A stretch of 64,000 nucleotides of DNA from Dactylorhiza incarnata (lineage: Eukaryota > Streptophyta > Magnoliopsida > Asparagales > Orchidaceae). Where the stretch lies: assembly GCA_033032865.1 (NCBI GenBank), contig JAWHQI010000329.1:2790001-2854000 (forward strand), in the 5' to 3' direction. Position numbers and translations under genes: made by a program. The notes under the pieces were generated by a model that saw only the letters and a list, made by a program, of their open reading frames with translations, was not told the DNA's origin and made no database searches. Below are positions 19,936 through 32,453 of this stretch, piece by piece (the first letter of the stretch is position 1; each line of letters starts with the position of its first letter).

Positions 19936-22900
19936 TGGATGAGTGTGTTATTAATTAATCTTGTACAATGTCTTACTCTTATGAGTTAGGGTTAGTCTTG
20001 GACTTCCCGAGGGTTACCCTGTGAGGGGCTCGCTACGGTACTAGGAACCACTATGGGATGACACCCCAGAGTTCCCATTCCCAAGACACTTAATGTTATT
20101 AGTTACTACCCATAAGGAAACCCCCTTAATACTTTTACCTGAACTAAACCTAAGTGCTTAATGACACTAAAGGGAAAAGACGATCTTTTGTCAATCCCAG
20201 GACGACCTACCCAAGGGTGGCACCCCACCACCCTAGGACTCTTCAAACCCTAATTAACTCCAGGTATCCTCACATAGTCATATGATCACCATTAAACTCT
20301 CACATCTCCAAGCAAAATATCCCAATTTGACCCATAACCCCAAAATTGCCAAATTGCTAAACGCAGACCATCCTCAACGCTTTGATGCTCATGAAGGGAG
20401 GTACATTAAATAATCAACTCCATTACCCAATATTTTTACTATGGGTCCATGTCACTTATTTAAGATCAATTCCAGAGTTTCATAATTTTCCCAACATTAT
20501 TAATATTTAAAACCAATTTTCCAAAATACAACTTCCTAAGGTTTGAACTACAAGTGCACTTTTCTGACTTCCAATGACTACCATAATTTTTACATAAATC
20601 ACGGGTACCAAGTAGTCAGCAAGATTTACTATTTTTAAAAATTCCAAAAACCATTTATTTCCAATCATTTCCAAAGGAGGTACCCTCATATGATCTCCAA
20701 ACCTTATGCAAATTAATACAGAGGTGATTCATACTAAAATATTCAGTCCTACAAAGTTTGACCATATTCCACAGAGGGTACATTTGTAATTTCCACAAAG
20801 GATATATTTGCAATTAATTCCAAATTGAACTAGTGGTCCCAAAAATATTAATCCATAAATTATGAGAAAAATACTGTGGGTTCATAATGGTATGAAAGGT
20901 CATCCAGCAAAGTTTCATACAATTACAGAAAACTAACACCCTAAAATTATTCATCCCAAAAATTGTCAACAATATGAAATATTACAATTTGGACCTCTAA
21001 AAGTTTTCTCATGGTCTAACAGAATCTTCCAGGGATTAATAACATTAAAACTAAGTTTGTGACAGAAAATGGTTAAACATTAAGTGTTATTTCATCCTAA
21101 AATCCAAAACCCTAATTATTTGCAAATCTACCCAAGGATTTATTACCAAGGATTGGCAACTCCAAATCCCTCCAATTCCTCACAGTAGCAATCTCTGGTC
21201 ACTAAGATCATCTCCCCAAAATTTCAAGTCAAACCATTAAGGTTTGACCCCTCTTCCTTCATTAGCCTCTAATTGCACCCCTTTAGGGTTTAACCTAGGT
21301 AGGGTTAGGGTCAAAACCTCTCCAAATCCACCCAAATTTCTTGTGAGGGTGTCACAACATTTATAGAACTCAGAGGAGTCCAACACACCCCTCTCCAAGG
21401 ACAAACTCTCTTATGTCCTTCACAACCCCAAATTCCACTCCATAGGGATCAACCCTATGACCTTGAGCAAATCAACTCTAATGCTCACAAATCTTCCTCA
21501 TGGGGTCTCAAATTGACTCCACTGACCTTCCCAAGAAGACTCAAGTCTCTAAGGACCCATTTGGCCAATGGATCACTACTTGGCTAAATGCACCCCAAAG
21601 TGCTCCAACTCCATGACCTAGGGCAAACCAACTCCCCATGACCCCAAAACTCTCTTAGAGGTGATTTGGGTGATATTAGGGCAGTGGCCAAGGTCCCACT
21701 CCAATAGGAGGTGGTTTGACCATGAAAAATCCCAAATAGCCCTTATTCACAAATTTCCCCAAAATAGACAAATCTTTGGCCTAATGATTACCTAATCAAA
21801 TGAACTCCAAATGAGTTGAGATTTTAACCAGGGGTTTATCATGACCCTAATAACACCCCACCAAAATTTGGTGGTTATTGGAGGTTATTTGACACTCCAA
21901 ATAATTTATGCAAGAATTATTAAATTTCTACAAAAACTTTAGGAAAATAATCCCCAAAAATTCTGATTTTTGGATATGTTACAACCCTGGGTATGACTCA
22001 ATATCAGTCCAAATTTCAGGTCATTTGGACTAGTGGTTTGGTGTGGGAACCCTTTCAAATTTCAGTCAAACTTTGCACTAGAATGGGTGCTGAGGTCAAA
22101 CCAGGGCTCCAAATGGTGTGAACTCAATTTTGTATGATCCTAGGGGTCAAGGCCTACAACTTTCATGTTGGGCATTTTTTTCTGTAGAGGGCATCTAGTA
22201 TTTTTAATAATTAAAATACTACAGCAGTTATCATAAAACAATTAAACTAATTAACAATAACAACTAAATCCTTTAAATAACCGGCCAGCGTGAATCTTGG
22301 CGCGGATCGGACGGCGCGTGGTCGTATTCTTCCTCTGGCCAACGGCCAGGATCGCCCGTGCCTGGGCCACCTTGATCCCTGTTTTCCCGGCCACCTAGGC
22401 GCCGCCCCGGCCGGCCAATGCCACCACCACCTTCGTTGAGGTGGTGGTCGGCGAATAGCGGTGGTTGGCCGGCTGGAAGTGGCCGGAATAGGGGATTTAG
22501 GTCGGAAAATAAAACTCGGTTTCGAGCTTCTTGGTCGGCCCGATCCAGAGCCGATAGGGCTCGAACCTTGCCGCCGATTGAGGGGATCTATCCACTGAAG
22601 AGAGGGGAAGAGAACCAGACCTGATTTAGGGCTTGAAGTCTTGCCTATTGGGGGATTGCCATGGCCGACCTTCATGCTTTCCAAGTTCTGCAACCACCAC
22701 CCCACACTGCCCGACCTCTTCTGAAAACAAGGGGGTTTCACTCCTCTCCGGCTTCTGAAGATAATGGGGGGGTTAATTGAAGGCAATGGTGGCTTTAACT
22801 ACTAATGCCATTAATGGCCTCTTTGAATTCCTCTAAGGCCGGCCACAATACATCCCCCCCTGCCTTCAATTCCTCCTGGGAACTGCTGGAAACTCCTCCT

Positions 22901-23896
22901 CTCCCCTAGAGGAGATGAATGCAACCATTAATGGGGGAGATTGAAGGTTTCTTCTTCCTCCCCATTAATCCTCCTCTTTCTCTCTCCCCCTTAATGGGTT
23001 TTTCTCTCTCCTACTCACCATGGCCGATTTTCCTCTCTCTCCTGGGTTAATTATCAGTCTACTAGGCTGGTCAAGTGGTCAATTTGGGCTTAGCCCAAAG
23101 GGATTGGGCTAGGTTTAAGAGATTTGACCTAATTTGGGCAAGTTTGACTTTTGGTCAAATTGACCAATTGGATGACCCTAGGATGGGGATTTTGGGTCCA
23201 TTGGACTCAAAATTAGGTTTAGAAACTATTGGAGGGGTCAATTTGGTCACATGAGTCTTTGTTGACCCAATTTAAGCTGATTTGACCAAAATAGGCTAAG
23301 TTGACTTTGGTCAAATTGAGCCCTAGGGTTGACCCAGTCATGGGGCTTTTTGGTCCACTGGGTCCCCTATGACATGATAACCCTAAGGGTAGGGTCAATT
23401 TAACATGGTGATGGTCAATTTGGGCACTTAGTGAAGAATTGCCATTTTGACCTAACAAGGGCATTTTGGTCAATTTGCACCATTGGGGTCCCATGATGGG
23501 GCTTTTAGGTCTACTAGGTCTCTTATGATATTCTAGACCTAGATGAGTGATCAATTTGTCATGGTGAAGGTTAATTGGCTCTAAATAGGCTGCTTTGACC
23601 AATTTAGGGTTAGGGTTGACTTTGGTCAATTTGGCCTTTTTGGTTGACCCCAATGTGCCCTTGGTGCCCTAAGGGGCCCCTAAAGAGTTAGGGATACTAT
23701 GGTGGGGTCAATTGATCAAGTTGAGGCCCTAAAGTCCAACCCTAAGCTTGGTAACTAGAAATTGCTATTTGCAGTCCAAGGCACTTTCAACCCTAATCTT
23801 GCCTAAGTTAAAGGGGTTTCTACACTACCAAGGCCTTGCCATGACCTTGTCATGACACATTCACCTGGGGGGTCTAGCTGTCTGGGGGATGTTACA

Positions 23897-24832
23897 CTCT
23901 ACGCTCCTCTCCAACTCCTCGCAGCTCAGAGGCTAAGAACGATCACGACTCCTTGGCCATTTGCAATCTGGGGACTAGACCTGGTGGGACCTTTCCCCCA
24001 GGCAAGCGGTCAAAGGAGGTTCTTGCTAGTGATGGTCGATTACTTCTCCAAGTGGATCGAGGCGAAGGCACTGGCCAAGGTAACCTCCCAAGTGGTAAAG
24101 AACTTCATTTGGGGTGAGATTATTTGCAGGCACGGGCTTCCTCTAGCCGTTGTCACGGATAACGGGCCGCAGTTCGCCAGTGATGAGTTCGTTAGTTTCT
24201 GTACTCAGCTCGGCATAGATCTCAGGTTCGCGTCGGTCCACCACCCAAGGAGCAATGGGCAAGTGGAGGCGGCGAACAAAATTATAGTGAACCTCCTCAA
24301 GAAGAAGATCAAGAACCTTAGAGGGAGTTGGGTGGAGCAACTTCCCTCGGTCCTCTGGGCACTGAGGACCACCCCAAACACAGCCACCGGGGAGACCCCC
24401 TTCAAGCTGTCCCGCGGATCCGAGGTTGTCCTCCCGGTTGAGTTTGAAGTCAAGAAACCTAGAGTGGTCGCCGCAGGGGAAGGAGGTGAATAATGGAGAG
24501 CGAACAACGAAGAAGGCCAAAGGTTGTCTTTGGACCTAGTGGAGGAACTCCGAGACCTGGCCACCGTTAGGCAGGAGGAAGTGAAAAGGCAGATGGCCAA
24601 GTACTTTGACAAATATATCCGAGTAAAACATTTCCAGAAGGGGGACTTGGTACTAAAGAAGGTTGATGCGGCCGGAAGGGGGGCCACGGTAGGTAAGCTC
24701 AATCCCAACTGGGAGGGCCCATATATTGTAAGTGAAGTGCTAAAGTCAGGAGGGTACCACCTCCGAGATGTGGAAGGGGTACCCCTCGGTCGGGCCAGAA
24801 GTGGGGATGACTTAAAGCGTTTTTATCCATAA
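23897..24832 (+). pseudogene. Element D integrase, catalytic core and C-terminal part
   Basis: The integrase continues after the solo LTR in one frame. Catalytic residues are Asp at 23978 (WGLDLVGPF), Asp at 24158 (VTDNGPQF) and Glu at 24266 (GQVEAANK), 35 residues after the second Asp, the D-D-35-E pattern. A TAA at 24491-24493 interrupts the frame. The C-terminal part has RVKHFQKGDLVLKKV and LNPNWEGPYIV, the GPY/F-type module, and ends at 24832. Confidence 0.9.
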
Positions 24833-24902
24833 AGTTCATTTTCTATACCCGTTCTAATATATTATTTCTCATGTGCTGTTTCTTCGACTATGGGTCCCAT
24901 GT

Positions 24903-25382
24903 GACAAATTCTTTTATGTTGGATTTCCCCGGACGATCCCGTTGCCGGGCTCTCACTAGCCGGTGGGTCAGGTTGATCTCGCGGAGAGGCTGGCGAGGTT
25001 GACAGGTTCTTTTATGCTGGATTGCCCAGGATGATCCCGCTGTCGGGCTCTCACTAGCTGGTGGGTCAGGTTGATCTCGCGGAGAGGCTGGCGAGGTTGA
25101 CAGGTTCTTTTATGCTGGATTGCCCCGGACGATCCCGCTGTCGGGCTCTCACTAGCCGGTGGGTCAGGTTGATCTCGCGGAGAGGCTGGCGAGGTTGACA
25201 GGTTCTTTTATGCTGGATTTCCCCGGACGATCCCGCTGCTGGGCTCTCACTAGCCGGTGGATCAGGTTGATATCGCGGAGAGGCTGGTGAGGTTGACAGG
25301 TTCTTTTATGCTGGATTGCCCCGGACGATCACGCTGCCGGGCTCTCACTAACCGGTGGGTCAGCTTGATCTCGCGGAGAGGC
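24903..25382 (+). repeat. 98-bp tandem repeat array in element D (about 5 copies)
   Basis: The GACAGGTTCTTTTATGCTGG segment starts at about 24903, 25001, 25099, 25197 and 25295, exactly 98 bases apart. It lies just behind the integrase end, and element E cuts the last copy at 25382. Confidence 0.95.
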
Positions 25383-26534
25383 TGTAACATCCCCCAGACA
25401 GCTAGACCCCCCAGGTGAATCTGTCTTGGCAAGGTCATGACAAGGCCTTGGTAGTGTAGAAATCCCTTTAACTTAGGCAAGATTAGGGTTGAAAGTGCCT
25501 TGGACTGCAAATAGCAATTTCCAGTGACCAAGCTTAGGGTTGGACTTTAGGGCCTCAACCTGACCATTTGACCCCACCATAGTATCCCTAACCCTTTAGG
25601 GGTCCCCTTAGGGCACCAAGGGCCCATTGGGGTCAACCAAAGAGGCCAAATTGACCAAAGTCAACCATAACCCCAAATTAGTCAAAGTGGCCTAATTAGA
25701 GTCAATTGACCTTCACCATGCCAAATTGACCACACATTTAGGTATAAAATACCATAAGAGACCTAGTAGAACTAAAATCCCCATCATGGGACCCCCAGTG
25801 GTGCAAATTGACCAAAATGCCCTTTTTAGGTCAAAATGGCAATTCTTCACTAAGTGCCCTAATTGACCATCACCATATTAAATTGACCCTACCCATAGTG
25901 TTTTCATATCATAGGGGACCCAGTGGACCAAAAAGCCCCATGACTGGGTCAACCCTAGGGATCAATTTGACCAAAGTCAACTTAGCCTATTTTGGTCAAA
26001 TCAGCTTAAATTGGGTCAACTAAGGATCATGTGACCAAATTGACCCCACCAGTAGTTTCTAAATTTAATTTGGAGTCCAATGGACCCAATGGGGGTCCCC
26101 CAATTGGTCAATTTGACCAAAAGTCAAACTTGCCCAATTTAGGGCAAATCACTTGGATCTAGCCCAATCCCTTTGGGCTAAGCCCAAATTGATCGCTTGA
26201 CCAGAATGCTTGACTGATAATTAACCTAAGTGAGAAAGTAAAATCGGCCATGATGAGTAGGAGAGAGAAAAACCCAATTTTGGAGGAGAGAGAAGGTGGT
26301 GTTCATGGCCATTAAGGTGTTAAACCTCTTGGAATCCCCATTGATGGCTCCTTTCATCTCCCCTGATGAATGTGGAGGGAATTCCAGGAGTTTTCTGGAA
26401 GAATAGAAGGGTAGGGGGACTGTTTGGGTGGCCGGCCATAGGAATACCAAAAGCCCATTAATGGCTTTTAGAGTTAGAGCCCTCCTCCCATTAAATTGGC
26501 CCTCCCATCAGCTTCATAAGGGAGAAAGGAGTTG

Positions 26535-26536
<2 letters not shown>

Positions 26537-26600
<64 letters not shown>
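26537..26600. repeat. 64-base poly(C) run
   Basis: An uninterrupted run of C. The same place in the 3' LTR (46286-46305) reads as a short C run broken by A and T. Confidence 0.9.
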
Positions 26601-26601
<1 letters not shown>

Positions 26602-26839
26602 AGAGGATTGAGCTATCTGTGCAAGGATTTGGATGGTGCCGAAATCTCCAAGGAGGAGCAATGGTGGTCGACGGTGGAAGCAACAAATCGACCCCAAACA
26701 GGTCTGGTTCTTCATCCTTCTTTCAATGGGTAGATCCCCTTCTATTTCCTGCAAGATCTGGGTTCAATTGATCCTAGATCGGTCGGCCGAAATCTCCATT
26801 TTTGGAGCTTAAATTTTCCTACCTAAACACCCTACTTCG

Positions 26840-26920
26840 GCCACCACCGGCCGGCCAAACCCCTCCTATCGCCGGCCACCACCTCAACAGAGGTGGTGGT
26901 GGCATTGGCCGGCCGGGAAC
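26840..26920. repeat. Nested inverted repeat in E LTR
   Basis: CCACCACCTC (26876-26885), a loop AACA and GAGGTGGTGG (26890-26899) are flanked by CCGGCCGGCCA and TGGCCGGCCGG. The structure also occurs at about 46550-46622 and in the solo LTR at about 22400-22475. Confidence 0.75.
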
Positions 26921-27539
26921 GGACTTAGGTGGCCGGGAACTCGACCTCCAACATCGCCCAGCGCGGGCTGTCGCTGACCGTCGGCTCAGGGAAGAAGACG
27001 ATCCCTGAGCCGTCGGATCAGCCCGATATAGAATGAATGGTTAATATTAATTATATATTTATAAAGGTAAATATAGGCTGTTATTGGTTTTAATTTTAGA
27101 AATTAGTTAGATGTACTTTCAGAGAAAACGTTCTATATGAAAGTTGTAGGTATTAGCCTAAAGTTTATTTCAAAATTGATTTCAACCAATTAGGAGGTCA
27201 GTTTAGACCTCAGCACCCATTTTAGTGCAAAGTTTGACTGAACTTTGAATGGATGCTCACACTTAACCACTAGTCCAAATGACTTGAAATTTGGACTAGG
27301 AATGAGTCATACCTAATACTACATCATATCCAAAAACGGGAATTTTTGGAGAACTCTTTCCTAAAGTTAATGTAAAAATTTAATAATCAATATGCAAATT
27401 ATTTGGAGGGTCAAATGTGTAACATCCCAATTTTAAAAAAAGGGGTCTAGCCGGTTCGGTTGAACCCTTAGAAGAGCTTAGGTCGGGTCACAGGACAACC
27501 GCGGCCCGACCTTCGCCACATAAATGACGGTCATTTAGA

Positions 27540-28130
27540 GAAGTGACCATTTTGAGTATATTAACGTATCACGACGACGCAGTTTTAGAATATGGAGCAT
27601 ACGTGCTCCGAATCGACTTCCGTCAGTTACGTTAGACTCGTATAGTTGACACGAGTGCAACGGAACTCGTTTCGTTTCAATCAGAGGTCATTTAGTGAAA
27701 GTGACCGTTTTGAGTATCGCAGCGCGTCACGACGACGCAGTTTTAGAATATGGAGCATACGTGCTCCGAATCGACTTCCGTCAGTTACGTTAGACTCGTA
27801 TAGTTGACACGAGTGCAACGGAACTCGTTTCGTTTCGATCAGAGGTCATTTGGTAAAAGTGACCGTTTTGAGTATAGTAGCGCGTCACGACGATGCAATT
27901 TTAGAACATGGAGCATACGTGCTCCGAATCGACTTCCGTCAGTTGCGTTAGACTCGTATGGCCAATACGAGTGCAACGGAATTCGTTTCGTTCCAATCCG
28001 AGGTCGTTTGGAGAAAACGACTATTTTAAATATCAAGTGCCGCAACGATGCCATTTTAAGTATATTGAGCATTCGTGTTCCGAATTAAGTTCAATCAGTT
28101 ACATTAGACCCGCACGATCAACACGAGCGT
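27540..28130 (+). repeat. 158-bp tandem repeat with hairpin in F LTR
   Basis: ATGGAGCATACGTGCTCCGA recurs around 27591, 27749 and 27907, exactly 158 bases apart, and in weaker form at 28063. GGAGCA and TGCTCC form a 6-bp stem around TACG. The same array is in the 3' LTR from about 35130. Confidence 0.9.
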
Positions 28131-28366
28131 GATGAAATTCGTTTCAACCAAATCCGATGAAATTGGAGAAAGTTAGCCAAAATAACCTATTTTGAGCTAC
28201 GTACTGATTTGAGTGAATAATTATGAATGAACGGACTCGGAATCAACTTCGGATAATTCCGTTAGCTTCGTATGGTTGACACGAACACGACGGCGCCCTC
28301 CGCGAAATTGTCTCGTGCCTATTTCGGTAGTCATGAGCATATGTACATAAAAAAATTTAGAAATTT

Positions 28367-28436
28367 ATGCATATATATATACATATATATATATACATAT
28401 ATATATACATATATATATATACATATATATATATAC

Positions 28437-28466
<30 letters not shown>
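28367..28466. repeat. CATATATA microsatellite in F 5' LTR
   Basis: Alternating TA tracts with spaced CATA. The 3' LTR counterpart (35957-36042) is 14 bases shorter, which is the whole length difference between the two LTRs. Confidence 0.95.
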
Positions 28467-28467
<1 letters not shown>

Positions 28468-28527
28468 AAAACAGATGGCTGGGAACGGGAAACCAGGGAG
28501 GAGCGATCCAGGCACTGGAGCAAAACC

Positions 28528-28617
28528 ATGGGCGATCGTGGGGGCACGGGATTGGGCCTCGTCGGCTACATAGGGAGGCTTCTCCTCCTCTTCCAGGGCA
28601 GGGTGGACGGTAAGAAC
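28528..28617 (+). other. Exon-like segment in F LTR
   Basis: AACCATGGGCGATCG has a favourable start context. It opens 28 codons that reach GTGGACGGTAAGAAC, a near-consensus plant 5' splice site. A short upstream exon inside a long LTR is plausible, but I cannot identify the acceptor or a product. An identical copy is in the 3' LTR (about 36104-36193). Confidence 0.35.
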
Positions 28618-31428
28618 TTCTCTCCCCCTCCTTCTCTCCCCCTCCTCGAAGCTCTGTCCTGGCGAGGGTTCACGGCAAGGTATGACAGGGACTCTTCCTC
28701 CTCCTCCCCCTCCTCATTATTCTTCTGTTGCTTCACTGATTATGGCCCTGATCCTTTGGAGTGATGCTAGCAGTTTATCTTGTTTCCCTGTTTACAAAAA
28801 TTGGGGTTATGTTAGAAATTTTTGTTTCCTGATTTATGCTAACTAAAAACCTGGCTGGTTATAAAAAAAAAAGAAATTCTGGGTTTGTGTTTATGCTAGC
28901 AGACCTTTAGTTCTATGTTAGCAAAATAAAATCCTGGTTTTATGCTATGGCCGATTGTTGTTACTCTAAATCGGGGGCTGCTATACTTTGTTTTGGTTTG
29001 GATTTACAAACCATCGGTTTTGGGGTCTGCTTATATATTTCTTGTCTAAATCGGGGGCTGCTATACTTTGTTTTGGTTTGGATTTACAAACCATCAGTGT
29101 TGGGGGCTGCATCTTTTCTTTCTTGTCTGCTTCTCACGTTTTGTTCAATGGGGGCTGCTGTATATATATTCCCTAGTTTGGGGGCTACTAGATATATATT
29201 CTAATTAGGATTATTTAGGTGCTGACTTACAGCTCCATTTCTGAATTTCGTTGGGCTGCTTTGCTCAATCAGTTGGGGGTTTTTAGTTTGGGCTGCTATA
29301 CTCGATCAGTTGGGGTCTTTAATTCGGATGGCTATGGTTGACAATTGAGAGTTTTAAAACCTTTATATATGAGGGGCTGCTTCCTGCCTTTGTTAAATTG
29401 GGGCTGCTGTTATTTTCTTTCCTTGTCAAATGGGGGCTGCCTTATAGATTTGGTTTTAAATCGGCAGCTGGTAACCTTGGTTGGCTATGACAGCTACTTG
29501 GTATCTTTTTCTCCCTTGGCCTCGTGATTGGCGGCTGTTGAGTTTCCTTCCTTAGCCTCACATTTAGCATTTATGTTGGTTATGTTGGAAGTTTGGTGTA
29601 TTCCCTTAGTTTATGGCAGTAAGCACTTGATATACGAAACCCTGCATCCATACGCTAGGAAATTCTCTTGGTTTAAACTTAAGTCAATTACCCGGTTCGT
29701 GAATCTTCTGTTTTTGATTGGAGGGCTAGGTATTTACTTGGGTTTATGCAAAGTTAAATTTCCTAGGCTATGTGATAGAGATTTCGTTCTCTTGGGGGAG
29801 TTTGAGCCTGTCAGCTCTTGGTTTTATGCGGGGTCCTCCTTGGTCTATATGTTGTTGGTTAACTCTTGGGCTTATTTAATTAGTTAAGCATAAATGGTCT
29901 TGCTCGGCAAATTTCCCGGATCCTACATTTCTTCCTTCATTTGGCTAAGTTGAGTAATTACGGCGGGCTAAAATTCCCTGGGAATTTCGAAATTTAGATT
30001 TCCTGACGATTTGGGAAAGTCTAAATGCTGAATTTCCTGGAAATTTCTCTTGCTAGTCCTCGGTGACCTAGCGAGGCTAGCAATTGTTTAAGGTGAAGGA
30101 TAAGTGGACGAATATATATATATATATATATAGTTACATATATCCATACATATATATGCCCATGCTGGGAGACTTCACATGGGAATGTCGATGAGTGCAG
30201 TTCAGCCCTCTTTAAGCGATTTGCATTTAAACGAAAAAGGGGATCAATGGTTGCTCACCAACTATATCTCTCTCCCTCACACTCTTCCTCTGTTTGTGCA
30301 AGCCTTGATATATACATACATACACATAGTTGTACTTATATGTGCTCTTAAGGAGGGGGCTGCTCCTTGTTGAAATGGGGGCTGCCTTGTGAGCTGAGGT
30401 TGGGGGGCTGCTCCTTACATAATGGGGCTGCCTTTTTGTATTGCAAATTAGGGGCTGCTCTTTGTTTTTCATTCCCTAAGGGGGGCTGTCGATCCTTTAG
30501 CTTGGGCTGTTGTTGTTTCTTAACTTGGTATACTGTTAGTGGGGCTGCTACGTTGATTGTTGGTTTGGAGCTATTCTCTTTCTCCCCCTCCCTTTTCTCA
30601 CTCACCATTTCTCTCTCAAGTTAGATAATATAATCTAAAGGTTGTTTGAGGCTAGTTGTTACTCTGCTCATATGCTTGGGGCAAATCCTGATTTGGGTTT
30701 TGAGTTTAAAGGGTATTTTCCTGTAGTTTATCTCGCTATGGGTTCGCGGTTGAGCGTCATGAAGAAATCATATTGTATTCTTTTGGGGTTCTTGCCAAGC
30801 ATGGTTGGCTCGTGTGTGTGTATTCTTTCTTGGGTATTTAAATGGAAGGTGAGCGTATGATCATGTATAATGGCCGACGGAAGTATTTAATGTGGGTCTG
30901 CTCCTCTTTCCTTGTTGATTTAGAGTTGCCTCTTTTGTTGTTATTTTGGGGCTGCTCCTTTCTTTGTTGAAAAGGAGGATGGCTGTTGGTTTACTCTTCC
31001 AGGAGCTTCACTATTAGAGGTCGAGTCGGTCATACATAAAAGTGGCATTTTGGATGCGGTAACGAATTCGTGAGAGAATGGAATAACTATGGGAGTTGAT
31101 CACCCATGGTTTACGATGATACACACCTCATCTCTCTTCATCTTATTTCTCTCTTTCACACTACAGTGCTACTTCTTGTGCCTATAAAGCTTATGGGTGT
31201 CTTGGGCTTGATTACCAAGCATTCAAGTGATCGTCGAAAGTCTACATGAATGCAATTGTGCCCTATGTGGGCAGGTTGGATTTGATTGCCAGCCGAGTTA
31301 AATTAGTAGTACCTTCTCGGATAGAGATATGCTAAAGAGTTCGTCTTCTCTCCTTCTACAAAACTACGGGTGGATATATTGCTAAGCTTGGAAAGAGTTT
31401 CTTTTCTCTTCTCTTATGAAAATGAAAT

Positions 31429-31540
31429 GTTGCCTTCGAGAAATAATTCCTACGGGAATGAAAGGTTGCCTTCGAGAAAGTAATTCCTACGGGAATGAAA
31501 TGTTGCCTTCGAGAAAGTAATTCCTACGGGAATATATCGT
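31429..31540 (+). repeat. 37-bp tandem repeat in F LTR
   Basis: GTTGCCTTCGAGAAAGTAAT followed by TCCTACGGGAATGAAAT starts at 31429, 31465 and 31502. The 3' LTR has it from about 39005. Confidence 0.85.
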
Positions 31541-32046
31541 GCCTTGGGATAAAATCGGATGGCCTATGAGTTTACTCTAAGGCAACCCGCGCGATGGACG
31601 GTCTGGGAGGGCAACCCGTGCGAAACTAATAGAACTACGTGGGTCTGAGGCCGTATGCAGGATGATACGGAGTACGTAGGCGGTGGTCGTGGGAAGACCG
31701 CCTCGGCCCAATAAGAGTCCAGATATCCCCTTCCTTATAATTGTTATATTATGATGGGTGTTAGTAGGAGTTGGATTCTGTTTGTAGTTCTAATGACTTG
31801 TCTTTGGCACAAGTGTCAGGTGCAGATGAGAGACAACACTCATGGGTGGAGGAGGCCACAAAGCAGGCTACTTCAGGTATACGTTATTAAGCCGCATCTC
31901 CTTTTTGTTGTGCCCTATCTCAGGGTATACATATATGATGCAATGAAGCCTTGATGGATAGGATTCATTGCGGCGGCGAAATCAATATTACTCATACAGG
32001 TTTTGAAATTATGGTTTCTGTGATATTTAATCTTCCGCTATAGATA

Positions 32047-32251
32047 ATGTCTTCCGCTAAGGGTAACAAAGCGCACTCTTTAATAATGTCTTCCGCTAAG
32101 GGTAACAAAGCGCACTCTTTAATAATGTCTTCCGCTAAGGGTAACAAAGCGCACTCTTTAATAATGTCTTCCGCTAAGGGTAACAAAGCGCACTCTCTAA
32201 TAATGTCTTCCGCTAAGGGTAACAAAGCGCACTCCTTAATAATGTCTTCCG
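32047..32251 (+). repeat. 39-bp tandem repeat in F LTR (5 copies)
   Basis: Units start ATGTCTTCCGCTAAGGGTAA every 39 bases. The period is 13 codons and both strands stay open. The 3' LTR copy is at 39623-39827. Confidence 0.95.
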
Positions 32252-32453
32252 CTAAAATACTGCTTCCTTACTCTGTTGGTGTGCAGTGACTTTCGCTTAA
32301 CACCACCCCTAGGCGTGACCTCGGAGTGTTCAAGGAAAAGGGTTGGAGAAGCTTGTGCCTTCACCCTTCGGGGTCGCTTCGGCGTCGTGCTAAAGGGTGG
32401 TGTGCGATAAGATCCCCCGGTCGGACCGTCGATTCTGGAGGGGGGGTCTTACA

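Larger units (their letters stand above)
18356..23896 (-). mobile_element. Family E solo LTR (5.5 kb) inside D integrase
   Basis: On the minus strand it begins TGTAACATCCCCCAGACAGC, as do the LTRs at 25383 and 45121, and ends GGGGTCTTATA, where the other copies have GGGGTCTTACA. CTCTA flanks both sides (18351-18355, 23897-23901). No internal region or second LTR is present, so recombination between two LTRs probably left this one. At 5,541 bases it is about 800 longer than the E LTR and quite diverged from it. Apart from the noted repeats and the zinc-knuckle-like segment, I see no gene in it. Confidence 0.9.
27418..32453 (+). repeat. Element F 5' LTR
   Basis: In order: about four 158-bp tandem units (27540-28130), an AT microsatellite (28367-28466), an exon-like segment with ATG and splice donor (28528-28612), a 2-kb stretch with repeated GGGGGCTGC words (28970-30960), a TA run (30112-30132), a 37-bp repeat (31429-31540), a 39-bp repeat (32047-32251) and a G-rich end GGGGGGGTCTTACA. 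The longest ORF (29528-29887, 119 codons, hydrophobic) resembles nothing I know. Confidence 0.93.

Noticed and set aside
28367..28466. TA-rich tract as a replication origin or matrix site
   Set aside because: It is a length-variable microsatellite. Nothing else supports an origin.
29528..29887. 119-codon hydrophobic ORF in F LTR (also 37104-37463)
   Set aside because: No known family and no conserved start. Its identity between the LTRs only reflects the youth of F.
32047..32289. 80-codon ORF of 13-residue repeats and its minus-strand partner
   Set aside because: A 39-base period is a multiple of three, so open frames on both strands are expected from the repeat.
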